Shown in pieces: positions 20,349 to 30,599 of a stretch of 42,008 bases of DNA. The notes under the pieces are model-generated. The model saw only the letters and a program-made list of their open reading frames with translations, made no database searches and was not told the DNA's origin. Position 1 is the first letter of the stretch. Each line of letters begins with the position of its first letter. The DNA comes from Zygnema circumcarinatum. Taxonomy: Eukaryota; Streptophyta; Zygnematophyceae; Zygnematales; Zygnemataceae. The stretch spans positions 554,257 through 596,264 of the forward strand of contig CM074821.1 of assembly GCA_037447605.1 (NCBI GenBank), in the 5' to 3' direction. A program made the translations under genes and the position numbers.

Positions 20349-23300
20349 ATGAAGACTCAGGATCGGCGGCGCAAGAATGATGTTTCCGGGAAGTTTCAGA
20401 TCTCAGACAGCTTGAAGAATTTGCTGGAAGGAGGGCCTCGCTGGAAGAATGACATAGTTTCCCCCAAAGGAAGTGACTTTATCGATAAAGAATCACATAT
20501 GGAGTCGGAAAAGCCGAAACCTCATCCAGCAATCTCGCCAATTGCGATGGGGGTTTCAGTTTCCTCTAAGAAGCTGTCAACTAGTGTGAGTCTGATTAAG
20601 ATGGGAAAGGAGCTGGAAGCCGTGGCAATGCGCCAACAGAGCATGAAGAGAGAGACAGAGTGGGGAGAGTGGAGAGAGAGAGGCGAGAGAGGGAGAGAGG
20701 AAGAGGCACAGAAGAAGCAACCGATGGAAGACGCTAAGAAATCAGGGTTAGGCAGATTAGGGTTCGGGAAATTAGGGTTAATGTTTGGGAGGTCCCACCC
20801 GGCAGTGGGAAGTGCAGAGAAGCAGTCAGTTATGGCGTCCAAGGAAGTGGTTAAGACGAGAGATAAGGGAGGTGTGAAGGAGAGGGAGGAAGTAGGGGGC
20901 AGCCAGAGGTGGTCCAGCCGGAAAGTAGCGGGAGGGGGGGAGAGTGGGAGATATATGGAGGAGTGGGAGAATCATGAGGATGAGTTGTCGAAGGAAGAGA
21001 GGGAAGCGTACAGGAGGGAGAGGCCTTTGATGAAAATGATGACAGATGTACCCCCGAGAGTGCGCTATGGGGAAGAGAAGGCGATGTTGAAGCGGCAAAT
21101 ATCTGAAAGGTCGTCGCTGGATCCGCCTCCTTTTCCCTTCCAAGAAAGAAGAGAAAAAGGAGAGGCGCTCCGACGGAATGGGGAGAGAGGGCGAGAGGAG
21201 GAGAGTGATAGTGTCCAGAGTGTGATTGTGAGTGACGAGATCGAGAGAGGGATTTATCCTTCGAACGCGCAGGTGGGAGAGGGGAGGGAGAGAGGAGGGA
21301 GAGGCGAGATGGGGGAAAGTGAGCGAGTAGCTGTAGAGCACAACAGCCGCGTTATGAGTGGAATTAGGGCTGACGTCAGAAACTCTTCCGTGGCAGTTAG
21401 CCGGAAAGTAGCGGGAGGGGGGGAGAGAGGGAGATATATGGAGGAGTGGGAGAATCACGAGGATGAGTTGTGGGAGGAAGAGAGGGAAGCGTACAGGAGG
21501 GAAAGGCCTTTGATGAAAATGATGACAGATGTCCCCCCGAGAGTACGCTATGGGGAAGAGAAGGCGACGTTGAAGCGGCAAATATCTGAAAGGTCGTCGC
21601 TGCGTCCGCCTCCTTTTCCCTTTCAAGAAGGGAGAGAAAAAGGAGTGGCGCTGAGACGGGAGGGAGAGAGAGGGCGAGAGGAGGAGAGGGATAGCGGCAG
21701 CCAGAGTGGGATTGAGAGTGACGAGAGAGAGAGAGAGCGAGAGAGAGGGTTTTATCCCTCGAACGCGCAGGTGGCAGAGGGGAGAGAGAGAGGAGGGAGA
21801 GGCGAGAGGGGGGAGAGGGAGCGAGTAGCTGTAGAGCACAACAACCTTGTGGGAGGAATTAGGGCTGACGCCAGAAACGCTTCCGTGTTAGGGCTCGTGG
21901 CAGTTAAACCTGTTGCGGATCTGCAACGGGACGGGATTCCGTCCACATATGGACCTGCTCGGGATGTGCGTCACGGAAGCGTGGAAATGAACGCGAACGG
22001 GGACAACAACTGGAACGGTAATTGGCCGCATAGAACTGCGCCAGAACGACGGACGGGTGACATGTATCCGTCGGAGCACGAGGACTGTCGACCATGGAAC
22101 GGGGAAGATCCGTACCAATCAGAAGGCGACACATGGCGGCAGTTGAACGAGGAGGAACGCTCGTACATGGAGCGGCGGAGGTTCGAGGAGGCGGAAATTA
22201 GGGTTAGGGTTGGCGGAGGAGGAGGAGGGCGGGGGAGGTGCGAGGAGGGGAGAGAGAGGGTGGAGAGGGGAGAGAGAGAGCGCTTCCTGTGGCAGGCCAG
22301 GCATGAAGGTAGCTACAGGAGGGAGGGAGAGGGAGAGGGAGAGGGCGAGGGTTACGGGAGGGAGGGAGAGGGAGGGCCGTACAGGAGGGATGGAGGTGCG
22401 CGGTGGGATGGCGAAGGAAGATGGGAAGGGAGAGAGGGGGGACGGAGGTGGGAGGGAGGAGGGAGGGAGGGTACAGAGGACAGCGACTCTCAGCATTCGG
22501 ATGTTTCAGCGTGGGGGAAGTGGAAGTGGAGATTCAGAAATCGACAGACTGTGAGTCGGAGTCCGAGTCCGGAATATTTTTATCGCTCCGACAATTCTGT
22601 ATGGGGGTCTGTGAAGTGCAGTGAAAGCGAAGATGAGGTTGCGGACATTAGGGTTGCAGTAATCCCTGTTGACATTCCCATTGCTGTGCCCATAATGCCC
22701 CAGAATATGCAGGGAGTGGTAGTGTCTGCTTCCGGGGTGAGGTGGGAGGTGGGAGACGAAGGAGGGATGAGAGAGGGAGGGAAAGATTTGAAGGCAATGG
22801 CTGCAGTGGGAGAACGAGAGGCTTTCAAGGAGCGCATGGAGAATAAAGAAGTGCGTGGGCTTCAGGACCGTCCCAAACTGCAGTCATTAGGTTTGGAGTC
22901 AGGGGGCGACTCTTTCTCGAACGACGAATCTGAGCGGAGACTTAACTTTTTGTCGGAACCTTCCCCTTCTCCGCTTCTCTATTTGAAGAAAGATGGCGCT
23001 GGTGTCCATGAAGCTCCCACTTCTCCCATTTCGCCTCTGCAAAGGAGCAATTTAAGGAGCAGTTCGAGTAACTCGTACAAAGGGTCTGCATCGCCTTCGG
23101 AAGTGGCTTCTTCGAATCTTATTTTAGACGAGTCGGGGCCTCATCTATCTGCAGGAGAAGCTCGTCCTACCTCTTCTTATGTGCGAGAGTGCAGCAGTCC
23201 TCAAGGCCAGGGCGTTTTTGGGGAGCAGTTAGGGCAAGTCGATAGGCACCCGCGGAACTTTTTGGAATTTGAAATTCCGGCAGAGACTATGAATGGAAAC

Positions 23301-25238
23301 TACTCGGATTTCAGCAACAGCATGACGCCTTCTCCGGAGAGGAGAAATGCTTTTACTGCACACACTCCTTCAGAGATCAATTTGCCAGCGATGGATTCTG
23401 TTGAAGACACGTCAACTCTAGGGTCAGGCTTTGATAAAGTCAATGCATCCGTAGCACGGAATAAGGAAACCTCGGTGTTGGAGGAGGAATTGTATCCGAA
23501 TGTGATGTTAATAGAGGTGTCTCCTAAACCCCGTCGAGCTCCCTTTCTCTCCTTCAAACCTCCTGCTTCGCCATCTCCGGAAGGGGAAGCTAAACCTAAA
23601 CAGCGGAAAGCAGCTTTTGTACCGACACCGGCTGCTGCTTTCCCCTCCGTAAAGCTGAGTACTTCTGATGCAATATGTGAATCTTCAGTGGAACGAGACA
23701 GCAAGGAGGATCAAGCGTCGACGATGGGAGTGAGTTTTCTGCTTTATTCTCTCTCTCTCTCTCTATGCACTTTCATGTTTTCCGGACTTTTTGCAGGCTT
23801 CCTATTCTGTCTTGTTCTAAAATGTGGAGAGATGAAGTGTGTCTGACTCGCCCTCACAACCTGCAGGGAAACGGAAGCAGTGAAATTCGCTCCAAGGCAA
23901 AGGCAGCAGCTCGAATGCGAGGACAATCTGCCCCCGAGTTTCTCAACTGGTATGATGCAAACGAAGATTCGGAAAGCCCTTCAGAAAGTGATGATGCGTC
24001 CACTCCAGGAATGAGGGCTCGTACGTTTGGAAGGGAGGGAAGAAAAAGTCGGAAGGAGAAACCTGGTCTTAGGAGGGGGAAAAGCAGAGATTTAGTAGCT
24101 GCTAAAGATGTGCCAATAGGGTGCTTGAGGGAGAACCACTGGGAGGTCAGAGAGCTTCCTACTTCAGCAAAACGCTTTCAGAAAAGCGATTGGCCTTCTG
24201 CTGCTGTTGTCTCCCATCCGACTTCAAAAGACTCTCTTGAGGGAAAGAGAGAGGTAGTGGAGAGGGCGGAGAGGTTGGTGCATTTTAGGAGAAATGCAGG
24301 AGAGGAGTTCAACTTAGTAGAGAATGTGAAGCTTCCGCGAACCTTCTCTGTGCCGGATGTAGTGAAGCCTCCAACTGTACGGCTTCCGCATAGATCGGCA
24401 TCTGCAGGTCATCCTTCAGAGAGGCAGGTGCCTCTTAAGTTGAAAAGCGAAAACCGGCTGGTGGAGGTGAGTCATCTCCATATGCGAAAAGCAGCATTGT
24501 CTCCCACTATGATATCCTCTCCCTTCCTCCTCTCCTCTTAACTTGTAGCCCCTCCCTCCCTCCCTCCCTCCCATTCTTTCCTTTCCTTTGGACACTTTAT
24601 TCCTAGCTGTCATTCTCTCCTTTGTCTCTCGTTAGCAATTGCCTGCCTCTCAAGCTTCAATCTTGTCTTTTCCTCGCCCTCAGTCCTATTCTTGTCGTTT
24701 TCCTTCTTTCCGTCACCTTTTCCTTTCTTCCATTCCTGGAATTCACTCGCCTGATCGTACTGTTTACCTTTCCTACTCTCCTCCAGCTCAATGCCCCCAC
24801 CCCTCCTCCCCTTTCCTCCTTACCTCCTCCCCTCCTCCCCTCTCCTTTAAAGCCTCCATTTCTTGCCTCTCTTTCTCGCTCTCTCTCTCTTTCTCTCTTT
24901 TGCCGCTTTGTCCTCCCACCCTCTCCCCTTGCTCCCTCTCTCTTCATCTCCTGTCAGAGACATCACCAGGGGGTTAGTCTTCACAAACCATTTGCTGACT
25001 CCACAGGACAGCCCAAAGTTTTTTTCCCAAATCCCCTTGAAGAGAATGGAAATCTCCCTACTTGAGCTATTATTCACATGCTTCTTCCCTCCGTTTCCGT
25101 TCTGTTCTGCAGTGCCGGTGGTGCCATGCACACCTCATAATCCCTCCGACTCTCCCTTCGATTCCCTCAAAGTCCCAAAAGTTGCGTTGCTCCAATTGTC
25201 GCAATGTCACTGCCCTCTCTCCTCCGCCCCCCGCCTAG
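20349..25238 (+). CDS. Large charged protein with C-terminal EDR4/DUF3133-like zinc ribbon
   Basis: Three exons: 20349-23729, 23867-24466, 25113-25238; about 1,368 residues, all phase 0, donors GTGAGT, acceptors CTGCAG and TTCTGCAG. Exon 1 encodes a hydrophilic, probably disordered region rich in Arg, Glu, Gly and Ser, with a 161-residue tandem duplication (about 190-350 and 351-513) and purine-tract-encoded runs such as REGEGEGEGEG. Exon 2 continues the disordered, Ser/Lys-rich pattern. Exon 3 adds 41 residues with CRWCHAHL...LRCSNC, a CX2C-X21-CX2C pair spaced like the plant zinc_ribbon_12 (DUF3133) domain of EDR4-type proteins, which take part in clathrin-linked defence signalling in Arabidopsis. 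The classical N-terminal zinc ribbon of that family was not seen. The function is therefore only suggested. An alternative third exon starting at 25007 stays open to 25573 but has no recognisable domain. Confidence 0.6.
20916..21889 (+). repeat. In-frame 483-bp tandem duplication inside the coding exon
   Basis: Copy 1 starts at 20916 and copy 2 at 21399, both with AGCCGGAAAGTAGCGGGAGG. The period is 483 bp (161 codons). Shared peptide landmarks are RYMEEWENHEDEL, RRERPLMKMMTDVPPRVRY, LKRQISERSS, PSNAQV, VAVEHN and GIRAD. Differences are few, so the duplication is fairly young. Confidence 0.9.
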
Positions 25239-25820
25239 CTTCAGCGCCGAGGAGGAAGCTTCCCAAGGTGCAGCCATGGCTGCCAACTTACCTGAGAAAC
25301 CACGAGGAGAAGCTCGAGTACCGGCCAACGGACAACATAGAAGCTCGTTGCAGGAGGGAGCGCTGCGGAGTTAAGCTCCGGCGCTTAACCCTAAAACAGA
25401 AAGGGGATAAGCACGGAAAAGGCTCTCTTCCCATTCTCGCCTTAGGATTAGGGTTTGGAGACGGCTCTGTAGCATGCCGCAAGGCGAGGGAGGGGCTCTC
25501 CCTTTACTTCTCGCGATCCGATGAAGATTTTTTGTTAGAGGGTGGAGGGAAATCGCACTCTGTGAAGGTCTAATGGTTGCGTCGCCGCTCCTCCGTGCTT
25601 CAGAAGCAATTGATTAGGGTGGTAGTTATTATTATTCTTCTTGTTTAATTAATTTGAGTACGTGATTGGCAAATTGTCATTGTCAGATTTTTGCTTCCAT
25701 TTTTTTGGATGGCTTTCCAATGATGATTGCGTTTTGGAGAAGGAAAAAAACGAAATTGGAGCATGTGGCGGCTTTGCGGCACCGAAGCCAATGGCTAAAA
25801 AATGAAACTGCGCTTTTGTG
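25239..25820 (+). other. 3' flank of the zinc-ribbon gene
   Basis: Contains an open frame to 25573 that I regard as an untranslated continuation, an AGGATTAGGGTTTGG telomere-like word at about 25443, and AT-rich sequence (25620-25720). No second gene seen. Confidence 0.4.
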
Positions 25821-26138
25821 GCCCTAACCCTAACTCTAATCCTGAACCCCAACCCTATCTCTAACCCTAACTCTTAACACTAACCCAACCCTCACCTAAC
25901 CCTAATTCGAAACTCTTCCCCTGAAGCATTACCCTAACCTTAACCCGAATCCTGAACCTCAACCCGAACCTCACCTGACCCCAAAACTTACCCTAATCCT
26001 AAACCCTAATCCTAACCCTAACCATAAACCCTAATCCTAATCCTGAACCTCAACCCTAACCCCTACCTGACCCCAACCCTTACCCTAATCCGAAACCTTA
26101 ACCCGAACCCTAAAACCCTAACCCTAATCCTAATCCTA
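25821..26138 (-). repeat. Degenerate interstitial telomere array (CCCTAA orientation)
   Basis: CCCTAACCCTAA, AACCCTAATCCT and AACCTCAACCC variants over about 318 bp. The orientation is opposite to the arrays at 14657-14950 and 32242-33720. Confidence 0.85.
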
Positions 26139-26279
26139 AGTAAGGCAGCCGTGCTTTGCCACGTCCCGCCGTGTTTGGAAGTCGGAACAGTCTCAACTTC
26201 ATCGGCCTGCGATTGTTTCACGGAACAGTTCCGCTCCATGACGCAATACCGTTACGAATTTTCGAAATTGAAATATTCT

Positions 26280-26983
26280 TAGGGGGCGACTATTTACAGT
26301 GTACGGATTCTGAATGTAGTGTACGATTTCACCGGGCAGCAAAAAAAAGGTTTTTTTTGGCGAAAAATGCTGTTTCACACTTTTCAGAATAGATACAGAC
26401 CTTTTATCGTCGGATGTACGGATGGTGATTTGAAATGTACGAAGCGCGCGCGTCTACAAGGTATAAGGGCGCAACACGTGGAGCGACATGATTGGTCGCG
26501 GCAACATATGACGTGGCAAGTATGTTTGGGACCGTGACGTGACGAAACGAGACGCAAAAAAAGTGGAGTCCGCGGACGGCAGTCGGAAATGGCGGGAATT
26601 AAAACTGACAGATTTTTCCTGAAACACGCTACGTTATGTGCCCTATCTTTTTTTGTCAGTTTGAATTCCCGCCATTTCCGACTGCCGTCCGCGGACTCCA
26701 CTTTTTTCGCGTCTCGTTTCGTCACGTCACGGTCCCAAACATACTTGCCACGTCATATGTTGCCGCGACCAATCATGTCGCTCCACGTGTTGCGCCCTTA
26801 TACCTTGTAGACGCGCGCGCTTCGTACATTTCAAATCACCATCCGTACATCCAACAATAAAAGGTCTGTATCTATTCTGAAAAGTGTGAAACAGCATTTT
26901 TCGCCAAAAAAACCTTTTTTTTGCTGCCCGACGAAATCGTACACTACATTCAGAATCCGTACACTGTAAATAGTCGCCCCCTA
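26280..26983. mobile_element. 704-bp foldback transposon with near-identical arms
   Basis: The left arm (26280-26610) starts TAGGGGGCGACTATTTACAG; the right arm (26654-26983) is its reverse complement, ending in GTCGCCCCCTA. The arms are about 330 bp with only a few differences by eye, around a 43-bp loop. TA at both ends suggests a TA target duplication. No transposase frame exists; the same spurious peptide is read off both arms on opposite strands. The TA-GGGGG ends resemble those of the MITE at 1443-1723. Confidence 0.9.
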
Positions 26984-27170
26984 TTCTTAATGTCATCATT
27001 ATATTTCTATATTCTATTCGATCCAAAATATTATCTATCTGTGATTTTTCGCGGCGATACGGTCGCTCCCGGCGGCCGCCGTCCCAAGAGGGAACTTGTC
27101 AGTGAAAGGGAGGGCAATTAGAACGCAAAAGGAGGGCCGTGTAGTAGAATTCAAAATCAAAAATTCTAAA

Positions 27171-27362
27171 GTCAGGCCGTTTTATAGAACACTTTCAGAA
27201 TGGCCGGAGAGTTGTACGGTCGTACCGCTGAACTGTACGGTCAGGGCCAGTCTAATTTTGAGATTTTATATTCGTACAACCGAACAATGCGAACATCTAT
27301 GGTTGTACGATTGTTGAAGTACAACGGTAGTACGGCCGTTCTAAAAGTGTTCTAAAAGTCTG
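27171..27362. mobile_element. Small inverted-repeat element (about 190 bp)
   Basis: GTCAGGCCGTTTTATAGAAC + ACTTTCAGAATGGCCG (27171-27206) pairs with CGGCCGTTCTAAAAGTGTTC + TAAAAGTCTGG (27333-27362) with several mismatches. The interior carries TGTACGGTCG-type words. Likely a degraded MITE. Confidence 0.55.
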
Positions 27363-28384
27363 GTACTTTTAGATATTAACACGTTCTAACTCCAGTATCT
27401 AAAAATCGAAAACTCGCTTCAACGAACAAATGTCAATCCCTACTCCCTAGTTAGAAATGCTTATTTGTCGTATTTGTACGAATCTACGTACGGACAGAAA
27501 ACGACAGCCCTCGGCCCGTTGGCCCGCGGCCTTACGGGCGGGCGCCAGGGCTGGCACAAATTCGGAAATTCAAGAAAATTTTACCGAAAAAAAATCCATT
27601 GGGTAATTTTTATTCTGTCGGGCACAATAAAAGCCCTTTCCAAAAAATAATTCATCGGCTCTGTACCATTCTGAAGTAATATTTTGTAAGTAATTTTTTT
27701 TTTTTTTTTTTCTAACTGCGGGCATTTTCCAAGAAATTTACCATTTCCAATGTAACTTTTTGGTCTTCAAAATTTTTTTGGCGCGTGTTTGGTCCGAGAT
27801 TCTGTCCCTCAGGCTGCACAACAGCTGTCATCCCTTGTTTGTTAGCTGTAAATTCGTACATGATTTTGTCCGTAACTGAAATCGTACGATCAATATCGAA
27901 TCCGCCCGACCAAGACGGCCTCTGATTGGCTTCTCGAAGATTTTCTTGTCAGAAAAAATCCCAGTCCGTGCCCAGTCCTTTTTTTTTCTCTGAAGGGAAA
28001 AAAATAAACAGATCTAATTGATTGCGGTATATTCCAGGGGCCTGCCCGACCCTACCGACAGAATCCCGCCCGGGCGTGAACAAAATCTTGGCAAATTCCA
28101 CCGTCTTATTTGCGAGGAAAGCTAACCGATTCTAGAAGACGTGTCGGACGTTGATTGGTGTCACCGACGTGAAAGTACGGTCCGTCCGCGGCCTGACACC
28201 TGAGAATTTGTCGGTTTGTATGACGAGGGCCACGTCATCATGAATGTTACAAAAACGACGCAAAACGACAAATTTTATGGGTTCATACGCATGTACCATG
28301 TGCTCCATGTGCGCTGTGCGGTCCGTACGCTTTGGCGCGAGGGAAAGAGAGATCCGCACGGATCCACCGACAGCGGCTCGAGGC
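27363..28384. other. Intergenic, AT-rich with CGTACGG words
   Basis: No open frame with family resemblance. Contains poly-T (27691-27711) and poly-T/A runs. The right part (28130-28380) is GC-richer and probably belongs to the promoter of the gene at 28798. Confidence 0.4.
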
Positions 28385-28795
28385 CGGACTGAGAGGGAGA
28401 GGGAGTGGGGAGGAGCCAGGGAGGGAGGGAAGGAGGGAGAGAGGGAAAGGGAGTGAGGGAGAGGGAAAGGGAGTGAGGGAGAGGGAAGGGAAGGAGGGAG
28501 AGGGATAGAGAGAGGTGAGGGAGAGAGGGAAAGGAGAGAGAGAAGGGAAGGAGGGAGGGAGAGAGGGTGGGAAAGGAGGGAGAGGGAGAGAGAAGGGAGG
28601 AAGGAAGAAAGAACGGAAGGACGGAGAGAGAGAGATAGAGGGAGAGGAAGGAAGGAGGGAAGGAAGCGCAGAGACAAGGCGAGGAGGGAGGGAGGGAACG
28701 AGAGAGAGAGAGAGACAGACAGAGAGAGAGAGAAAGTGAAAGCTCAGAAGGGCGCGCAGGGCGAGAGAGAGAGAGAGAGAGAGACCCTACTCGCA
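28385..28795 (+). repeat. GA-rich leader immediately before the glycosyltransferase-like gene
   Basis: About 400 bp of GGGAGAGGGA and GAGAGAGA sequence, polypurine on the sense strand, ending 16 bp before the ATG. It may lie in the promoter or the transcribed leader. Confidence 0.85.
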
Positions 28796-28797
28796 GC

Positions 28798-30270
28798 ATG
28801 ACGACCTTCATCCCGCCGAAGGAGACCGGCGAAGTCTCCCGCATTCTATGGCGGCTGCCCGTCCTCCTCCTCAGCGTCGCCCTCCTCCTCTTCTTGGGCA
28901 ACGCCTCCCTCGGGTACACCTTCATGCGGTCGCAGCCCTCGGGCCACCCTCCCCCCGTGCAGTGGCCCATGGCGGAGGGATACAGGAGGGAGGGGAAGCT
29001 CTCTACGCAGCTGCACCGCCTGCTGGTCGAGGAGGGTCTGGCAGGGCGGCGGGCGGGGAGGGGGAGGGAGAGGGAGAGGGAAGGGGGGAGGGAGGAGAGG
29101 CTGAAAGTGACGGTGGTCAACAGTGCTTCGCGGCACAACGAGATTGTGTTCTGGCTCGTGTACACCCTCCGATTGGTTCCGGATTTGGATCTGACGGCGT
29201 ACAATAACTGGACGAAGCACGGGGCGAGGCAGTTTGTGGAGAAGATGGATCGGCCCAAAAGGTTCAAGATTCGAGCCATCGACGACTTTGAAGAAGAGGT
29301 CTCCGCTGAGAGTGACAATCCTGACGTGCTGTTTCTAGCTACCTGCGGGAATGAATTGGCGAATATCGGCGCGACTTTGAGGATGTTGCTGAAGTTCAAC
29401 CCTAATCTGAGACTGATCTGCATCAACCATCATTCTGAGCTTATCTTAAACAACACCAAACCGCTTCTGCCTTTTGCGAAGGCTAAGGCGTTGACCTTCG
29501 TCAGTTTGGCACCTCATATAGCGGATTTTGTGAAATCAAATATTATTCCTAAGCTGGTAAAAACCTCTCCGCAGTTCGCCCATGTTCCAAGCCTGCATGC
29601 TCCTCTCACCTTTATATATGAGCCCATGTTTCCCTGCCCTCGAGACATGTCGGAAATCTACCCCGCCGCTTTTCCGAAGGGCACTTCTTGTTTTAGCGAC
29701 TTTGCCATTCAGGAAAAAGTGGAACTTCACCGACGAAATTGCACGCGTGTACTTCAAGGACTGAATGAGAAGCTGAAAAAGCAACCACAAGAGTGGCAAA
29801 CTTTTCATCTGAACCTGTTGGGGGTCAGTAAGCCGAACACGACCCTTCCGAAACTTGTTGGTAAGAAATTGAGGTTTTTCAAGGGGCTTGATTACAAGGA
29901 GTTTTATGGGAGGCTACATCACAATGCAGCTTTGCTGCCGGCATTTCGTTTGGGAGCTCCTTACCTCAATGTTTCGCCCTACACAGCAGCCGTTTCACTC
30001 ATCGCAGGTGTTCCCTTCATAGCGGATGAGAAGTTCCTAAAGACTCACAATATCTTTCAGGAGGATGATGTCTATCTGCAGGAGGAGGGTGAGACTGTAG
30101 CAGACACTATTGAGCGGATTAGGAGGTTAAGTATGGCTGAAGTCGTAGAAAAGAAGAGGAGGCTCGCTGCATTAAACCTGAGGTTGATTCTGAAAAATGT
30201 CCACCAGTTTAGGTCACTTATCAGAGAAGGGGCCGTGGACAACACGACACTTGCTGTCCAAAGGAGGTAG
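28798..30270 (+). CDS. Intronless type II membrane glycosyltransferase-like protein
   Basis: Single open frame of 490 residues. A short cytosolic N-terminus (about 1-19, with KETGEVSR and R15, R19) precedes one membrane segment (about 20-38, PVLLLSVALLLFLGNASL), so the bulk should face the secretory lumen. Residues 83-103 are an Arg/Glu/Gly run (GRGREREREGGREE) encoded by the same GA repeat as the leader. From KVTVVNSASRHNEIVFWLVY on, the sequence is globular. Candidate N-glycosylation sites are N137, N218, N314, N347, N391 and N482. The C-terminal part (GLDYKEFYGRLHHNAALL...YLNVSPYTAAVSLIAGVPFIAD) resembles the sugar-nucleotide side of GT-B glycosyltransferases, where a Ser-rich turn and GxP precede the acceptor-independent core. 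Family and substrate are not recognised. It has no introns although its neighbours have many. Confidence 0.7.
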   Translation: MTTFIPPKETGEVSRILWRLPVLLLSVALLLFLGNASLGYTFMRSQPSGHPPPVQWPMAEGYRREGKLSTQLHRLLVEEGLAGRRAGRGREREREGGREERLKVTVVNSASRHNEIVFWLVYTLRLVPDLDLTAYNNWTKHGARQFVEKMDRPKRFKIRAIDDFEEEVSAESDNPDVLFLATCGNELANIGATLRMLLKFNPNLRLICINHHSELILNNTKPLLPFAKAKALTFVSLAPHIADFVKSNIIPKLVKTSPQFAHVPSLHAPLTFIYEPMFPCPRDMSEIYPAAFPKGTSCFSDFAIQEKVELHRRNCTRVLQGLNEKLKKQPQEWQTFHLNLLGVSKPNTTLPKLVGKKLRFFKGLDYKEFYGRLHHNAALLPAFRLGAPYLNVSPYTAAVSLIAGVPFIADEKFLKTHNIFQEDDVYLQEEGETVADTIERIRRLSMAEVVEKKRRLAALNLRLILKNVHQFRSLIREGAVDNTTLAVQRR

Positions 30271-30599
30271 TCAAAGAAGCCGCTTACAGACTTTAGTATC
30301 GTTATTATTCGTTAAGTATTAAAAAATAATTTTTTACATGTTTTGCTTTTGCTTAATGTTATATTCACTGCCAACAGCTTCGTATATCTACATCATCAAC
30401 TCATGCTTTGTGTTCTTGTCAAGGCAAATGGGGAGGCAAATGCCTCCTCTTTTTACCCTTCGTTACCTTTTACCCCTTAATACCTTTTTACCTCATCCCT
30501 TATTCTCAGCGAGTGGACACAAGTCTGCATTGGGGGAAAGAAAACGCTCGTTCTTATCCTTCATGAACCCTGCACTATTTTCCCAGGCATTATTTGCTC

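Noticed and set aside
24863-25573. 236-residue open frame as the C-terminus of the zinc-ribbon gene
   Set aside because: Its 5' part lies in CT-rich intron sequence and it shows no domain, whereas the alternative frame from 25113 gives a well-spaced CX2C pair in the correct phase.
26384-27026. Matching 99- to 113-residue open frames on opposite strands
   Set aside because: They are the same peptide read from the two arms of the foldback element and have no family resemblance.
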